Positions 16,903-25,163 of a stretch of 64,000 bases of DNA are shown here, in pieces (the first letter of the stretch is position 1; each line of letters starts with the position of its first letter). The stretch comes from Fusicatenibacter saccharivorans (GTDB lineage: Bacteria; Bacillota; Clostridia; Lachnospirales; Lachnospiraceae). The position numbers and the translations under genes are program-made. The notes beneath the pieces are model-generated. The model was not told where the DNA came from, did not search any database, and was given only the letters and a program-made list of their open reading frames with translations. The stretch lies in assembly GCF_027667425.1 (NCBI RefSeq), contig NZ_JAQEGR010000005.1:62001-126000 (forward strand), in the 5' to 3' direction.

Positions 16903-17523
16903 ATGGCCAGGAAAAAAGAATTTAAAGATGTTCGGCAGTTATTGGCCGAAAATCTCGAAAAAGCTTATGAACGCTGGGATTTGCTGTATAAGAATGGCGG
17001 CAGTGATCCCTTCTGGTGTGACGGGACTAACCTGAACTTGGTACGAAATCATATTTTGTACTATAGAGAACAGTGTGAAGAAGTTTTAGAGCCAAAAGAC
17101 TATCCGGAAGCGTATCATAAAGAGCTTCCGCCAGTGGTCCCAGATGATTACATGGCAAAAAAAGGTGAAATTATGCAAGATGCCCAGAATCTTTACCTTA
17201 CCCTTACAGATGCTGCTGGGGATGAGAACGATCCCGATGTAAAAAGCGCACTTGAAAAGGAACTCTGTGCTTTAAAAGTTTCTTTTAACTCGGGATCAAG
17301 AGAACTGGTTGCATTGCGTAATATTCTGCGCAGAAATGAGTATTTCCCAATTCTAAAACAGCATCCTGTTACGGATAAGATAGAGAAGACCATTACCGTT
17401 ACAGGTCGCTGCTCCAGCCGTGAAAAGGCGGTCATAACAGCACCGAATGAGACGCAGAAACCTTTTTTTGAAAGCAAGGAAACACTTCCCGTGGGACAAC
17501 TTTCTATTTTTGATTATATGTAA
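16903..17523 (+). CDS. Unknown protein with a C-terminal clamp-binding motif
   Basis: 206 residues from ATG 16903 (TGGAGG upstream). Helical, with a Cys/Asn-rich segment WCDGTNLNLVRNHILYY and a long middle helix. The last residues are GQLSIFDYM, matching the QLxLF-type motif that binds the DNA polymerase sliding clamp (MutS here has QMSLFD). This suggests a role at replication forks; the rest is not recognised. First gene of a four-gene operon. Confidence 0.6.
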   Translation: MARKKEFKDVRQLLAENLEKAYERWDLLYKNGGSDPFWCDGTNLNLVRNHILYYREQCEEVLEPKDYPEAYHKELPPVVPDDYMAKKGEIMQDAQNLYLTLTDAAGDENDPDVKSALEKELCALKVSFNSGSRELVALRNILRRNEYFPILKQHPVTDKIEKTITVTGRCSSREKAVITAPNETQKPFFESKETLPVGQLSIFDYM

Positions 17524-17537
17524 GGAGATTTTTTAAA

Positions 17538-17837
17538 ATGGATTATCAAAAGAACACAGAACACATTGGCAGCAGTGATATCGGCATCTTAATTCTTTCC
17601 GGTTTTGAACGTGGAAAAGGATTTCAGTTAAAAAAACTTTTTTTCGGGGAAGATGGAACTTATTCAGCTTATATTGTCAATGGACAAACACACATTCCAG
17701 ATCACTATGAACTCATCTGCGAATTCAACACATGGATGCGCATCTATGATGATGATCATTTTGTTCGAAAATTCTCTGCAGATGCAATTCGGGTATATCG
17801 TTCCGGGGATCGTGGATGCATTATTCAGCTGATTTAA
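17538..17837 (+). CDS. Unknown 99-residue protein
   Basis: Starts 14 bases after the previous stop, with AAGGAGA. Beta-rich in appearance (YSAYIVNGQTHIPDHYEL) and acidic, ending with RSGDRGCIIQLI. No family recognised. Confidence 0.6.
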   Translation: MDYQKNTEHIGSSDIGILILSGFERGKGFQLKKLFFGEDGTYSAYIVNGQTHIPDHYELICEFNTWMRIYDDDHFVRKFSADAIRVYRSGDRGCIIQLI

Positions 17838-17856
17838 TTAAAGAAAGGAATGTAAT

Positions 17857-18237
17857 GTGAGAGGATATTTGATTGATGTTATTGAAGGAAAAACGCACTC
17901 TGTAGATGTATTTGATCTGGAGGATTATCAAAAATTCATTCACTGCCAGACGATAGATATTGTATCTCGTACTATCGGTGACCGAGAGTATGAGATCATT
18001 TGCGATGATGAGGGTCTTTCCAAGCGTCCTGCACTGGTATCTGCTGTAAATAATGATGGCCAGCCAATGCTGGTGGGAAATCTCATTGTCATGGGAAATT
18101 CAGGCGGAGATGAAGATATGCATGAAATCTCATTTGATGAAATTCAGCATCTGAAAAAGCATTTTATGCATGTTGTTACAAAAGGATCAGGTCCAATACA
18201 CCATTATACGTTGCTTTGTGATGTAGAATTTATTTGA
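17857..18237 (+). CDS. Unknown 126-residue protein, GTG start
   Basis: GTG 17857 after AAAGGAATG; the overlapping ATG at 17855 is followed at once by a stop. Mixed alpha/beta; segments LIDVIEGKTHSVDVFDLED and YEIICDDEGLSKRPALVS look like the replicative small DUF proteins (for example DUF3846-like) common on Clostridial elements. Assignment tentative. Confidence 0.6.
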   Translation: MRGYLIDVIEGKTHSVDVFDLEDYQKFIHCQTIDIVSRTIGDREYEIICDDEGLSKRPALVSAVNNDGQPMLVGNLIVMGNSGGDEDMHEISFDEIQHLKKHFMHVVTKGSGPIHHYTLLCDVEFI

Positions 18238-18246
18238 GGATATGAA

Positions 18247-18582
18247 ATGACAATACTTCAGCGCGAACATTCTCCTGATGGAATACTTATTCACTTAGAG
18301 GATTGGTCCTGCGAATATAAGGCAGCAAAAAATGCAACGATCGCTTTATATCCCGTTGCACAAAATAATATTTGCAATAATGGCCGAACATATCCCAAAA
18401 AGGGAAAGTTGTTCCGCGTCAGCTTTGACTTTGAGAGCGCAGCAGAAGCGCAAAGTGCATTTTTCAGTATTATATCCGGGAAGAAAAATATTTTGGACTA
18501 TCTCAATAAGTATTCATCGGAAACAATACGCAAAGAAGATTTCTTGAAAGCATTGAAAAAAGAGATAAAACCGGGGGCATAA
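18247..18582 (+). CDS. Unknown 111-residue protein
   Basis: ATG 18247 lies 9 bases after the previous stop. Basic C-terminal helix (EDFLKALKKEIKPG). Its last codons and stop lie inside the terminator stem-loop. Function unknown. Confidence 0.6.
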   Translation: MTILQREHSPDGILIHLEDWSCEYKAAKNATIALYPVAQNNICNNGRTYPKKGKLFRVSFDFESAAEAQSAFFSIISGKKNILDYLNKYSSETIRKEDFLKALKKEIKPGA

Positions 18583-18601
18583 GCTCCCGGCTTTTGTTTT
18601 T
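18571..18601 (+). terminator. Rho-independent terminator overlapping a stop codon
   Basis: CCGGGgGC / GCTCCCGG with a short loop and CTTTTGTTTTT tail; the tail holds the TTTGTT box of the next promoter. Confidence 0.85.
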
Positions 18602-18699
18602 GGAAGAATTTTCTATTCTATCTGTATCAGAACAAATTATCAAAGAAAGGAGTAACTAAATATACGTTCTGAAAAACATTGTATCGAAAGGAAAATTAT
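18593..18699 (+). promoter_or_regulatory. Shared promoter plus 5' hairpin leader, copy 5
   Basis: TTTGTT at 18593, TATTCTAT at 18614, stem TCAGAAC (18627-18633) with GTTCTGA (18666-18672), AAAGGAG in the loop, CATTGTATC after the stem. Confidence 0.75.
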
Positions 18700-19623
18700 A
18701 TGAAAATTTACAGAAATGGAAAAGAAATTGTCTTAACAGACGAAGAAATCATGGAGGCTCATGCTGAACATATCAAGAGTTTCATGAGAAACGAATTAAT
18801 CACAGTCTATGGATTACCAGATGAAGAAGCAGAAGACTACGCTGAACTGGCGTATTCGCATTATACAAGTGGAAATGGCTATACCGAATACGATTGCATT
18901 GAATGGGCGGTTACCATTTATGATTTACCGAATTTAGAGCTTGAAGATTCCTATCTGCTCCTCTGGCCCAAAGGGACAAAAAAGTTCTTTTCGAGCTTAG
19001 ATGATGCGGTTTTTGCGGCAGCCACCAAAGTGAGTTTCCCTTTCCCAGCTTATGAGCAGATTTGGATTCTTGCTTCTAACGACAAGGGAAAAGTAGTTCC
19101 TGTTAAAAAGTACAGATCTTCAGATTTGTTACTGGAAGATTTATGGAAATCTTTAACGGATGTCCCATTTGATCCGGACTCTGAAGACCGTCTTGTACTT
19201 GCTGAACCATGGTTTAACTTTCCTGCTGGAACTGATCAGGAAGAAATCTGGGCATGGTTTGATGAAAGATACAGCGGCGGAGTGGCAAAGCTCATGTTTC
19301 CGTCACTTTTCAATCCTTCCCAAAAGGAACCTTCCGAAACAGCTTCTTTATTGGATGCCGTTGAGAAGAAAGTTTTTTCAATGCATTCGACGAATCCGGA
19401 TGCCTTTACCGATCCTGATACCATCTTGGCAGATTTATTTAGTAAGGTAGATATGCAGCTCACCGGAACATCTGAGGAACTTTTCAATATTTATCGGCGT
19501 TCAGGCGATAAACAGGCCGTAAAAGATCTGTTTCTATTCTTTACAGATATTTCTTTTGATGAATATCTGCAGAAATGCATTGAGGAAACGGCATCTCTGG
19601 CTGTAGCAGATCTTAAATCTTAA
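18700..19623 (+). CDS. Unknown 307-residue protein
   Basis: ATG 18700 after AAAGGAAA. Acidic throughout, with segments EEIMEAHAEHIKSFMRNEL and LLLWPKGTKKFFSSLDDAV, a strand-rich centre, and helical C-terminal third. No signal peptide or membrane span. Heads a long run of small genes to about 22.9 kb. No family recognised. Confidence 0.65.
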   Translation: MKIYRNGKEIVLTDEEIMEAHAEHIKSFMRNELITVYGLPDEEAEDYAELAYSHYTSGNGYTEYDCIEWAVTIYDLPNLELEDSYLLLWPKGTKKFFSSLDDAVFAAATKVSFPFPAYEQIWILASNDKGKVVPVKKYRSSDLLLEDLWKSLTDVPFDPDSEDRLVLAEPWFNFPAGTDQEEIWAWFDERYSGGVAKLMFPSLFNPSQKEPSETASLLDAVEKKVFSMHSTNPDAFTDPDTILADLFSKVDMQLTGTSEELFNIYRRSGDKQAVKDLFLFFTDISFDEYLQKCIEETASLAVADLKS

Positions 19624-19649
19624 AAACGATTTCAAAGGAGAATAAGAGA

Positions 19650-19892
19650 ATGAACGTAATTGACTTCCATGTTACCAAGATCTTATCCGAAAAATACGGA
19701 AAGGTATATGAACTGTATGGAATGACGCTGGAAAAAGCACAGTCTCATCCTAAAAGCTTATGGAGAGAATATCTGCTTAGTGACGGCGTACTGCAGGAGT
19801 ACGAGTTTTGGGATTACGGCGGAACTCGTACAGAAAAGCGTGTCAGCACACTTGCAGATGCTTATTATCCCGGCTATGTTGGTCAGCACTAA
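19650..19892 (+). CDS. Unknown 80-residue protein
   Basis: AAAGGAGAA before ATG. Aromatic and charged, with YELYGMTLEKAQSHPKSLW and a C-terminal DAYYPGYVGQH. Function unknown. Confidence 0.6.
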   Translation: MNVIDFHVTKILSEKYGKVYELYGMTLEKAQSHPKSLWREYLLSDGVLQEYEFWDYGGTRTEKRVSTLADAYYPGYVGQH

Positions 19893-19925
19893 AAGACTTT
19901 ATAGTTTAATAGAGAAAGGATATCT

Positions 19926-20108
19926 ATGAGCAAAAGAACGAATATTCCAGACAATAAGAGCATCCTGCAGCGAATGGAAGCGGAGCTGGCTCAATCCAGC
20001 GGAACAGAGTATCTGCTTACGGATGGCTGTGTTATTTCTGCTGATGTAGAAGCAGTTCGAAAATGGTTCCATGAATACAAATTAGTTTTTGAATCCTCAG
20101 AAGAATGA
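19926..20108 (+). CDS. Unknown 60-residue protein
   Basis: Preceded by GAAAGGA. Predicted mostly helical, ending FHEYKLVFESSEE. No family recognised. Confidence 0.55.
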   Translation: MSKRTNIPDNKSILQRMEAELAQSSGTEYLLTDGCVISADVEAVRKWFHEYKLVFESSEE

Positions 20109-20141
20109 CATAGACAAAATGTGATCAAAGCATGCCGAAAG

Positions 20142-20186
20142 GCAAGATGTCCGGCAGGTGGAGTGAATCTCTATGTCCTGCCGGAT
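20142..20186 (+). other. Hairpin between small genes
   Basis: TCCGGCAGG / CCTGCCGGA arms around a 20-nt loop. No T-run, so more likely an mRNA processing or attenuating structure than a terminator. Confidence 0.5.
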
Positions 20187-20215
20187 GTAAAATAAAACAG
20201 ATAGGAGAAAATTAT

Positions 20216-20647
20216 ATGTTAATTTATGGCGTAAAAATTTCAGACATCAAAAAATATAATGAACAGAAGGCTGAAAGATTCTTCGAAATTCTTCAGAAAA
20301 CGAATGCAAGCAATATTGCCGAAAAGTATTTTCTTGATAAAACAAAAAATGACGGTACCTTCGGCGATTTTCTTTCCAATTTTGATGATGGCTGCGGGAA
20401 CTATGGAGCAGCCGCTTGCCTGAAAGAAATTATTGAAAATATTGAAGGCATTAATATCTCATGCGATACCGTAGATGGCGTGCAATACCTTGGATTATCC
20501 GTAGATACTCCATGGTATTACAATGAAAAGACAAGAAATATGGGTCAGAAAAAATACGAAGCGATCCTAATGAAATATATTTCTTGTGTCACGGACGAGA
20601 AATTAGAAATCAAATATTGGGCAGCAAACGACGATTGCGATTGGTGA
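20216..20647 (+). CDS. Unknown 143-residue protein
   Basis: ATG 20216 after AGGAGAAA; the longer frame from 20132 covers the hairpin and lacks a ribosome site. Opening MLIYGVKISDIKKYNEQKAE, a Gly/Cys-rich centre (FDDGCGNYGAAACLKEII) and an acidic Trp-rich end. No family recognised. Confidence 0.6.
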   Translation: MLIYGVKISDIKKYNEQKAERFFEILQKTNASNIAEKYFLDKTKNDGTFGDFLSNFDDGCGNYGAAACLKEIIENIEGINISCDTVDGVQYLGLSVDTPWYYNEKTRNMGQKKYEAILMKYISCVTDEKLEIKYWAANDDCDW

Positions 20648-20690
20648 TTCTATAACCAATCGCGGACAGCATTTTTGAGGAGAAAATAAT

Positions 20691-20987
20691 ATGGTGAGAA
20701 AAATCAATAACAGATTATATAAAATCAATACATATGCTTCTGAAATGATTGTTGAAGTAGATGACAATTATGACGAAGAAGTACAAAAATTAAAGAAAGA
20801 GATTCAGCTTGATAGTCTCGGATGTAAATTAAATTTGCTTGTATATCTGGCAGAATTATCTGTACAGGGATATGCCATTTCAAGTGTAACAGAATTTAAT
20901 TCAAACGGGACAAAACCTAGAGTTGCCTATGCTAATGACAAGAATTTCAAAAAGATCGTGAAATATTATTCCACAAAGGAAGCATAG
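20691..20987 (+). CDS. Unknown 98-residue protein
   Basis: GAGGAGAA before ATG. Helical with lysine-rich ends; NLLVYLAELSVQGYAISS looks like a buried helix. Function unknown. Confidence 0.6.
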   Translation: MVRKINNRLYKINTYASEMIVEVDDNYDEEVQKLKKEIQLDSLGCKLNLLVYLAELSVQGYAISSVTEFNSNGTKPRVAYANDKNFKKIVKYYSTKEA

Positions 20988-21031
20988 GAAGCGGCGATTT
21001 TACTATTTTGACAAGAAAAGAGGATAATATT

Positions 21032-21340
21032 GTGGCAAAGAAATTAATTAAAGAAATTAGGCCATATGTAAAACTTTATAGAGATACTAATAATGGGATT
21101 GCTTGGATTGAAGATGGTTCCACTGGTCTTGGCATCAGTGTGCATCCCAACCTTGACAAAAGTGGTTCTGTGACCGGAATGAAAAAACTGGGATACTGGG
21201 ATAAGTCAGATAGAATTGTGCTGAGTCATGGATGGAAATATAACATTGATAGATTTGTTTGCGATAAGAAAAACGATCTGGAGATGATTGTTGCGGATGA
21301 ATGCATGTGTCGGGCCTGCCTGAAGAGAAGAGGTGCATAA
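21032..21340 (+). CDS. Unknown protein, GTG start, C-terminal CRACL motif
   Basis: GTG 21032 has AGAGGA at good spacing, preferred over TTG 21008. About 102 residues, with SGSVTGMKKLGYWDKSDR in the centre and a terminal CMCRACLKRRG that could form half of a zinc site. Its stop overlaps the next ATG. Confidence 0.55.
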   Translation: MAKKLIKEIRPYVKLYRDTNNGIAWIEDGSTGLGISVHPNLDKSGSVTGMKKLGYWDKSDRIVLSHGWKYNIDRFVCDKKNDLEMIVADECMCRACLKRRGA

Positions 21341-21597
21341 TGGAAACATTCTTTTTTCATCAGGATATCATTATCATTACAGCAAATGCCGCCGGCGAAA
21401 AATATTTAATCAAAGCAAAATCTATTCAGGATATTTTAGATGATTGGAATGGGGACTGTGAATTCGTTCCGTCAAACGATGCGTGTGTATTTTATACTGA
21501 GTGGAATGGGCGACCAATTAACCCTGCCGGGTATACTGATTTCGGTACACTAATCGAATATCTGAAAGGTTTGCAGAAACGAGAAAGCGGCGTTTAA
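21340..21597 (+). CDS. Unknown 85-residue protein
   Basis: ATG 21340 overlaps the previous TAA by one base. Beta-rich N-terminus (FHQDIIIITANAAGEKYLI) followed by QDILDDWNGDCEF and a C-terminal helix; small alpha/beta protein, unknown role. Confidence 0.6.
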   Translation: METFFFHQDIIIITANAAGEKYLIKAKSIQDILDDWNGDCEFVPSNDACVFYTEWNGRPINPAGYTDFGTLIEYLKGLQKRESGV

Positions 21598-21635
21598 AAA
21601 GAGAAGCCTATTATTAATTTCTGGAGGAATCTAGC

Positions 21636-21722
21636 ATGAAAGAACTAATCAAAGCGGAAGAAGAAAAAACATTGTTTATCGGAAGACATGGTAATGAATG
21701 TATATATGTCGTAAGAGGTTGA
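21636..21722 (+). pseudogene. Gene fragment of 28 codons
   Basis: Good ribosome site (CTGGAGGA) and start MKELIKAEEEKTLFIGRHG, but the frame ends after 28 codons. Probably the stump of a longer small gene. Confidence 0.4.
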
Positions 21723-21812
21723 ATGTAGAAGTTTACTGTTAGAACGGATTAATTGGTGTATGACGGCAATTCTTGAAAGCTGATGTAAACGATGAATTTG
21801 GAGGAAATTAAA

Positions 21813-21971
21813 ATGAATGAAGAGCTGAAAAAATTTGCAGAAAAGTATAATTGGGAACTAGAAGTATGGCATGGGGAATATAGAGGAGTTTTATGTGGTG
21901 TACAAAACACAAACCCAGGGGAAGAACCACTCCCACTATATAGATTTCCAGGCGGAGTTTCTTTAGCATAG
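21813..21971 (+). CDS. Unknown 52-residue protein
   Basis: GGAGGAAAT before ATG. Sequence MNEELKKFAEKYNWELEVWH then a Gly/Pro-rich end. Likely a real small gene; no function visible. Confidence 0.5.
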   Translation: MNEELKKFAEKYNWELEVWHGEYRGVLCGVQNTNPGEEPLPLYRFPGGVSLA

Positions 21972-22013
21972 TGAGATAAAACAAGAGTTTCAACGGAAGG
22001 TTGTGAGAATAAC

Positions 22014-22307
22014 ATGACAGAAGAACAATATAATTTTAAACAAAAAATCAAAAAAGATTTAAACTATGATGTGGATTTTAATTCTTACCATATTACAAGA
22101 GGTCGCGGATGGTCAAAAGAAGACGGCTCTTGTGGATCTTGCATTGATGCTACTCCTACTGATAACAAAGGAATTTCTAATAAAGTAACGCTATTGCTTT
22201 GTTATCCGTTGAGAAAATACAACAGGAAAAAATATAGGTTGATTGAAATAGAAGATATAAGGTCAGGTAGTATATTTATAGAAATTGAAGAAGTAATGAA
22301 ACGATGA
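22014..22307 (+). CDS. Unknown 97-residue protein
   Basis: Basic helix at the start (FKQKIKKDLNYDVDF), Gly/Ser/Cys-rich centre (RGWSKEDGSCGSCIDA), then beta strands. The ribosome site (GGTTGTGAG) is weak. Function unknown. Confidence 0.55.
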   Translation: MTEEQYNFKQKIKKDLNYDVDFNSYHITRGRGWSKEDGSCGSCIDATPTDNKGISNKVTLLLCYPLRKYNRKKYRLIEIEDIRSGSIFIEIEEVMKR

Positions 22308-22329
22308 TTTCAGAAAATGGAGGAAAATC

Positions 22330-22539
22330 ATGTTATACAATGTAAGTTTTATGCTCAACGGAGTTGATTGCGCAAATCTTGTTGATGCCGATGCTGATAT
22401 GGAGACGGTAAAAGAATATTTTATTCATGAGCATCTGAATGGAGATAAAAATCGGTTTGTTGGAATTTCCGAAAATAACGAATCTTACAAACCAGGAAAA
22501 CCTGTGCATAAAATGCCGAATAACTGGAAACGAAAATAA
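22330..22539 (+). CDS. Unknown 69-residue protein
   Basis: GGAGGAAA before ATG. Pattern YNVSFMLNGVDCANLVDADA plus a helix and basic tail is typical of small beta-alpha phage or ICE proteins. Function unknown. Confidence 0.55.
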   Translation: MLYNVSFMLNGVDCANLVDADADMETVKEYFIHEHLNGDKNRFVGISENNESYKPGKPVHKMPNNWKRK

Positions 22540-22580
22540 ATTTAGAAATGTAGGTGATAGTATAAAAAGGAGCAGAAATC

Positions 22581-22871
22581 ATGAGAGAATACAGAACTGA
22601 AAGTTATAAGAAAAAGCTCGCTGGCAATAAATTCTTTAGTTCAGATAGCGATCTAAAAAAATATGATGGTATGAGAGTTGAAAAGGTAATAAAGGAACTC
22701 ACGGAAAAAGATTATGATAGGGAGCTGTTGGACGATACGGATAGAAATGAAGATGGTAAACGGAGATATGAAATAAATTGTATGTATGAAGTAAAACTTC
22801 AAAATGGCGAAATTATTAACGCATATGAAGATGAAATTAACCCAAATTATTGTGGCGATTATGAAGCATGA
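22581..22871 (+). CDS. Unknown 96-residue protein
   Basis: AAAGGAGCAG before ATG. Highly charged, with KVIKELTEKDYDRELLDDTD and an acidic end EDEINPNYCGDYEA. Function unknown. Confidence 0.55.
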   Translation: MREYRTESYKKKLAGNKFFSSDSDLKKYDGMRVEKVIKELTEKDYDRELLDDTDRNEDGKRRYEINCMYEVKLQNGEIINAYEDEINPNYCGDYEA

Positions 22872-22900
22872 TGAAGTCATAATTTCAGAAAGGAAAAACT

Positions 22901-23266
22901 ATGCGAGAAAAAAATGTGCGAGAAATCAATCTTACAAAAGAAAATATTTGCTTCGCTAATAAGATTAGCGTTGAAGATAATGTGATTGCTGCCGAGTGTA
23001 CCCTGTTGTTTGATGTTGATAAGTATTTTGGAACAACTATCAAAAAGGATAATACTTGGATTAGCTTTGATGTATGCTGGACTCCTAATGGATCAGTCCA
23101 TGCTGAATACCGTCTGCGTTCCTTTGATGACTGCTGCAAACGTCTTGTTGATTGGCGTTTAACGGAGGAAGAGCAGGAAATCATCTTAGATAAAATGGAA
23201 GAATATTGTATGCAAGAAACCGGAAAGACTTTACAAGAATTATGGGACTCATACGAGGTCGAATAA
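22901..23266 (+). CDS. Unknown protein, FDVDKYFGT family (copy 2)
   Basis: 121 residues after AAAGGAAA. Paralogue of the gene at 1934: shared block FDVDKYFGT, a WISF strand, and RLVDWRLTEEEQEIILDKM against DWELTAEEEFFFRNMM. The two copies sit 21 kb apart, each as the last gene before a strong terminator and a hairpin leader, hinting at module duplication. Confidence 0.65.
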   Translation: MREKNVREINLTKENICFANKISVEDNVIAAECTLLFDVDKYFGTTIKKDNTWISFDVCWTPNGSVHAEYRLRSFDDCCKRLVDWRLTEEEQEIILDKMEEYCMQETGKTLQELWDSYEVE

Positions 23267-23286
23267 AAAAAACCATGGCAATACAG

Positions 23287-23316
23287 AATGGTCGGGAATT
23301 CCCGGCCATTTTGTTT
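23287..23316 (+). terminator. Rho-independent terminator
   Basis: AATGGTCGGG / CCCGGCCATT stem and TTGTTTG tail; nearly the same stem as at 46357. Confidence 0.85.
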
Positions 23317-23416
23317 GTCCGCGCTTTTTACATTCTAAGAATATCAGATCAATTTAAAGAAAGGAGCATAATAATACATCGATCTGAAATTCAATTTGTC
23401 AAGGAGATGAAAAATC
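23308..23416 (+). promoter_or_regulatory. Shared promoter plus 5' hairpin leader, copy 6
   Basis: TTTGTT at 23308 (in the terminator tail), CATTCTAA at 23329, stem TCAGATC (23342-23348) with GATCTGA (23379-23385), AAAGGAG in the loop, CAATTTGTC after the stem. Confidence 0.8.
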
Positions 23417-23860
23417 ATGAAATACCGATGTTACGATTGGTATGGGACCGAAAAGGCAAATAACCTTTCCTCTTTAAAAGATGCCGTAAAAGAAGCATTG
23501 AGATTAGGTTGTGAAGTCTACGATGAAAACGGAGAAATCATATTTTCACAATGGGATGGATGGAACGGGGATTATCCTGATATTAAAAAGAAGGCTTTTC
23601 CTGTTGCAGATATGGAAATGGTTAAAAAAGCCCAAAATTTTCTTAAAAAAACCAGTACCTATGAAGATTGGTGTTCTTTCAAGAATAACCAATTTCATAA
23701 ATGGATAGGTAAGGCAGAATGGCTGCATAGTGATCGATGGAGCGCTGCTTATGACTGGGTGTATGATGGAAAATTTGCCGATGTGGATATTCCAGATGAT
23801 ATTATTAATTGCCTCGTTGAAGAATGGGAGAAGTCAATGGGATTGAAAGTTGGCATATAA
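23417..23860 (+). CDS. Unknown 147-residue protein
   Basis: First gene behind leader copy 6, AAGGAGATG upstream. Trp/Tyr-rich (CYDWYGTEKANNLSSLKD, WDGWNGDYPDIKKK) with a C-terminal acidic helix. No family recognised. Confidence 0.6.
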   Translation: MKYRCYDWYGTEKANNLSSLKDAVKEALRLGCEVYDENGEIIFSQWDGWNGDYPDIKKKAFPVADMEMVKKAQNFLKKTSTYEDWCSFKNNQFHKWIGKAEWLHSDRWSAAYDWVYDGKFADVDIPDDIINCLVEEWEKSMGLKVGI

Positions 23861-23884
23861 AAAAATTTGGAAATGGAGTAACAT

Positions 23885-24175
23885 ATGGATTATCAAAAAC
23901 TTTTTTTGCAAATATGGAAAGAGCTGGAAAATGAAATTGAGTTTGAAAAAGAAGATGGAGAAACAAGTTTTTTGGAAAAAGACATCTTTTTCAAATTCTT
24001 CACTTCACCTGAACTATTAGTTGGATATTATGTTTGGAGAGAAAGCGGAAACCTAGAGTATGCATATGAGCTGTTTATGGACGAATATGATGACTGGGTT
24101 AATGACTGCAAAGATATTGCGTTTAAAGCAAAAGCTGTTTTCGAAGAGCATATAAAAGGATGGTACGTCAATTGA
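23885..24175 (+). CDS. Unknown acidic helical protein
   Basis: 96 residues, acidic, mostly helical (FLQIWKELENEIEFEKEDGE). Overlaps or abuts the next gene. Function unknown. Confidence 0.55.
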   Translation: MDYQKLFLQIWKELENEIEFEKEDGETSFLEKDIFFKFFTSPELLVGYYVWRESGNLEYAYELFMDEYDDWVNDCKDIAFKAKAVFEEHIKGWYVN

Positions 24176-24378
24176 AAAAATGTTATGGTATATGTTGGAA
24201 TTGTGGCAGGCCATTTACACAGAGCAGAACTGACCAACTATTCTGCTCTGCCAAGTGTAGAAATAAATATCGCTACACACCTGTTCCACGTTGCAAAAAC
24301 TGTACTGCTCCTGATTGTGCTATCAGAGATGAACAAAGAGCATATGCCCCTAAAGCTTGCCCTGAACGGAATCACTAG
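24172..24378 (+). CDS. Small zinc-ribbon protein
   Basis: About 68 residues. CWNCGRPF ... LFCSAKCRNKY is the CxxCGxxF-FCSxxCRxxY zinc ribbon seen in DUF2116-type proteins, followed by a second cluster CKNCTAPDC. TTG 24172 has AAAGGATGG upstream; ATG 24160 is the alternative. Probably a nucleic-acid-binding or scaffold protein. Confidence 0.6.
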   Translation: MKKCYGICWNCGRPFTQSRTDQLFCSAKCRNKYRYTPVPRCKNCTAPDCAIRDEQRAYAPKACPERNH

Positions 24379-24481
24379 GAGCTACGGAGCATAAAAATTT
24401 TTATGGTCCCGGGTAATATTATCGCTTGCTTTTATTACTTATGAAAAGTATTAAAAATAACATTGGGATAGGAGATCAGCT

Positions 24482-24655
24482 ATGACAGAGAAAGGGATTG
24501 AAGTTGTGATGAATGCATTGGCAGGAACCCCAACAGTGGTAACGGCCGATTTTGCCAATGAAGTAGAACAGATCTTAAGAGAAAAAATACAAATTGAAAA
24601 GGAAAACGGAGGAAACCGCCATGAAAGCAGAAGTAAGAGCAAAATACATTACTAA
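24482..24655 (+). CDS. Unknown 57-residue protein
   Basis: ATG 24482 after GGAGATC. Starts MTEKGIEVVMNALAGTPTVV; helical with a basic end. Its 3' end overlaps the next gene by 35 bases in another frame. Confidence 0.5.
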   Translation: MTEKGIEVVMNALAGTPTVVTADFANEVEQILREKIQIEKENGGNRHESRSKSKIHY

Positions 24656-24905
24656 ATGGGATGACGGAAGGACGATTCTTGAGTCACCGTGCAAGGTAAA
24701 TCTTATTACACACGAAATTTTGCATATTGGACGACGAAAAATCATCTGCAGCCCCTACCCAAATCGTGTTCTGGATGATTATGTAGAACACTTGGATGCT
24801 GAATATGTCCGTTTTGCAGACGGAACCTGCTGCAATGTTGTCGATTACCAGTCTACGTGGTCTTTCAAGGAACAATGTGGTATTGCACCGTTTTATAGGT
24901 CCTAA
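24621..24905 (+). CDS. Unknown 94-residue protein
   Basis: ATG 24621 has GGAGG at good spacing, preferred to TTG 24594. Basic beta-rich start (KAEVRAKYITKWDDGRTIL) and a YVRFADGTCCNVVDYQ segment. Function unknown. Confidence 0.55.
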   Translation: MKAEVRAKYITKWDDGRTILESPCKVNLITHEILHIGRRKIICSPYPNRVLDDYVEHLDAEYVRFADGTCCNVVDYQSTWSFKEQCGIAPFYRS

Positions 24906-24928
24906 AAGGATATGGAAGGGTAAATGTT

Positions 24929-25087
24929 ATGCTTAAAAATCTAAATTTGTTTCGTACAAAAAAGCAGTTAGAGAAACAGCGTTACAAAACGATACTCGTA
25001 GGAGAAAAAATCACAATGACATCGTATTCCCGCGAAGGATTCATATTTTTAAAGAGCCGTGAAAAAGCAAATAAATCCAATGGTTAA
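24929..25087 (+). CDS. Unknown 52-residue basic protein
   Basis: GGAAGGG before ATG. Lys/Arg-rich (LFRTKKQLEKQRYKT) with a short beta segment; possibly nucleic-acid binding. Function unknown. Confidence 0.5.
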   Translation: MLKNLNLFRTKKQLEKQRYKTILVGEKITMTSYSREGFIFLKSREKANKSNG

Positions 25088-25163
25088 TTCGATCGGTTAA
25101 TACAATATTGGGAAATGTGTTAATCCAGAAGTGACAATTCAAAAAGAAAAGTGAGGAACGAAA

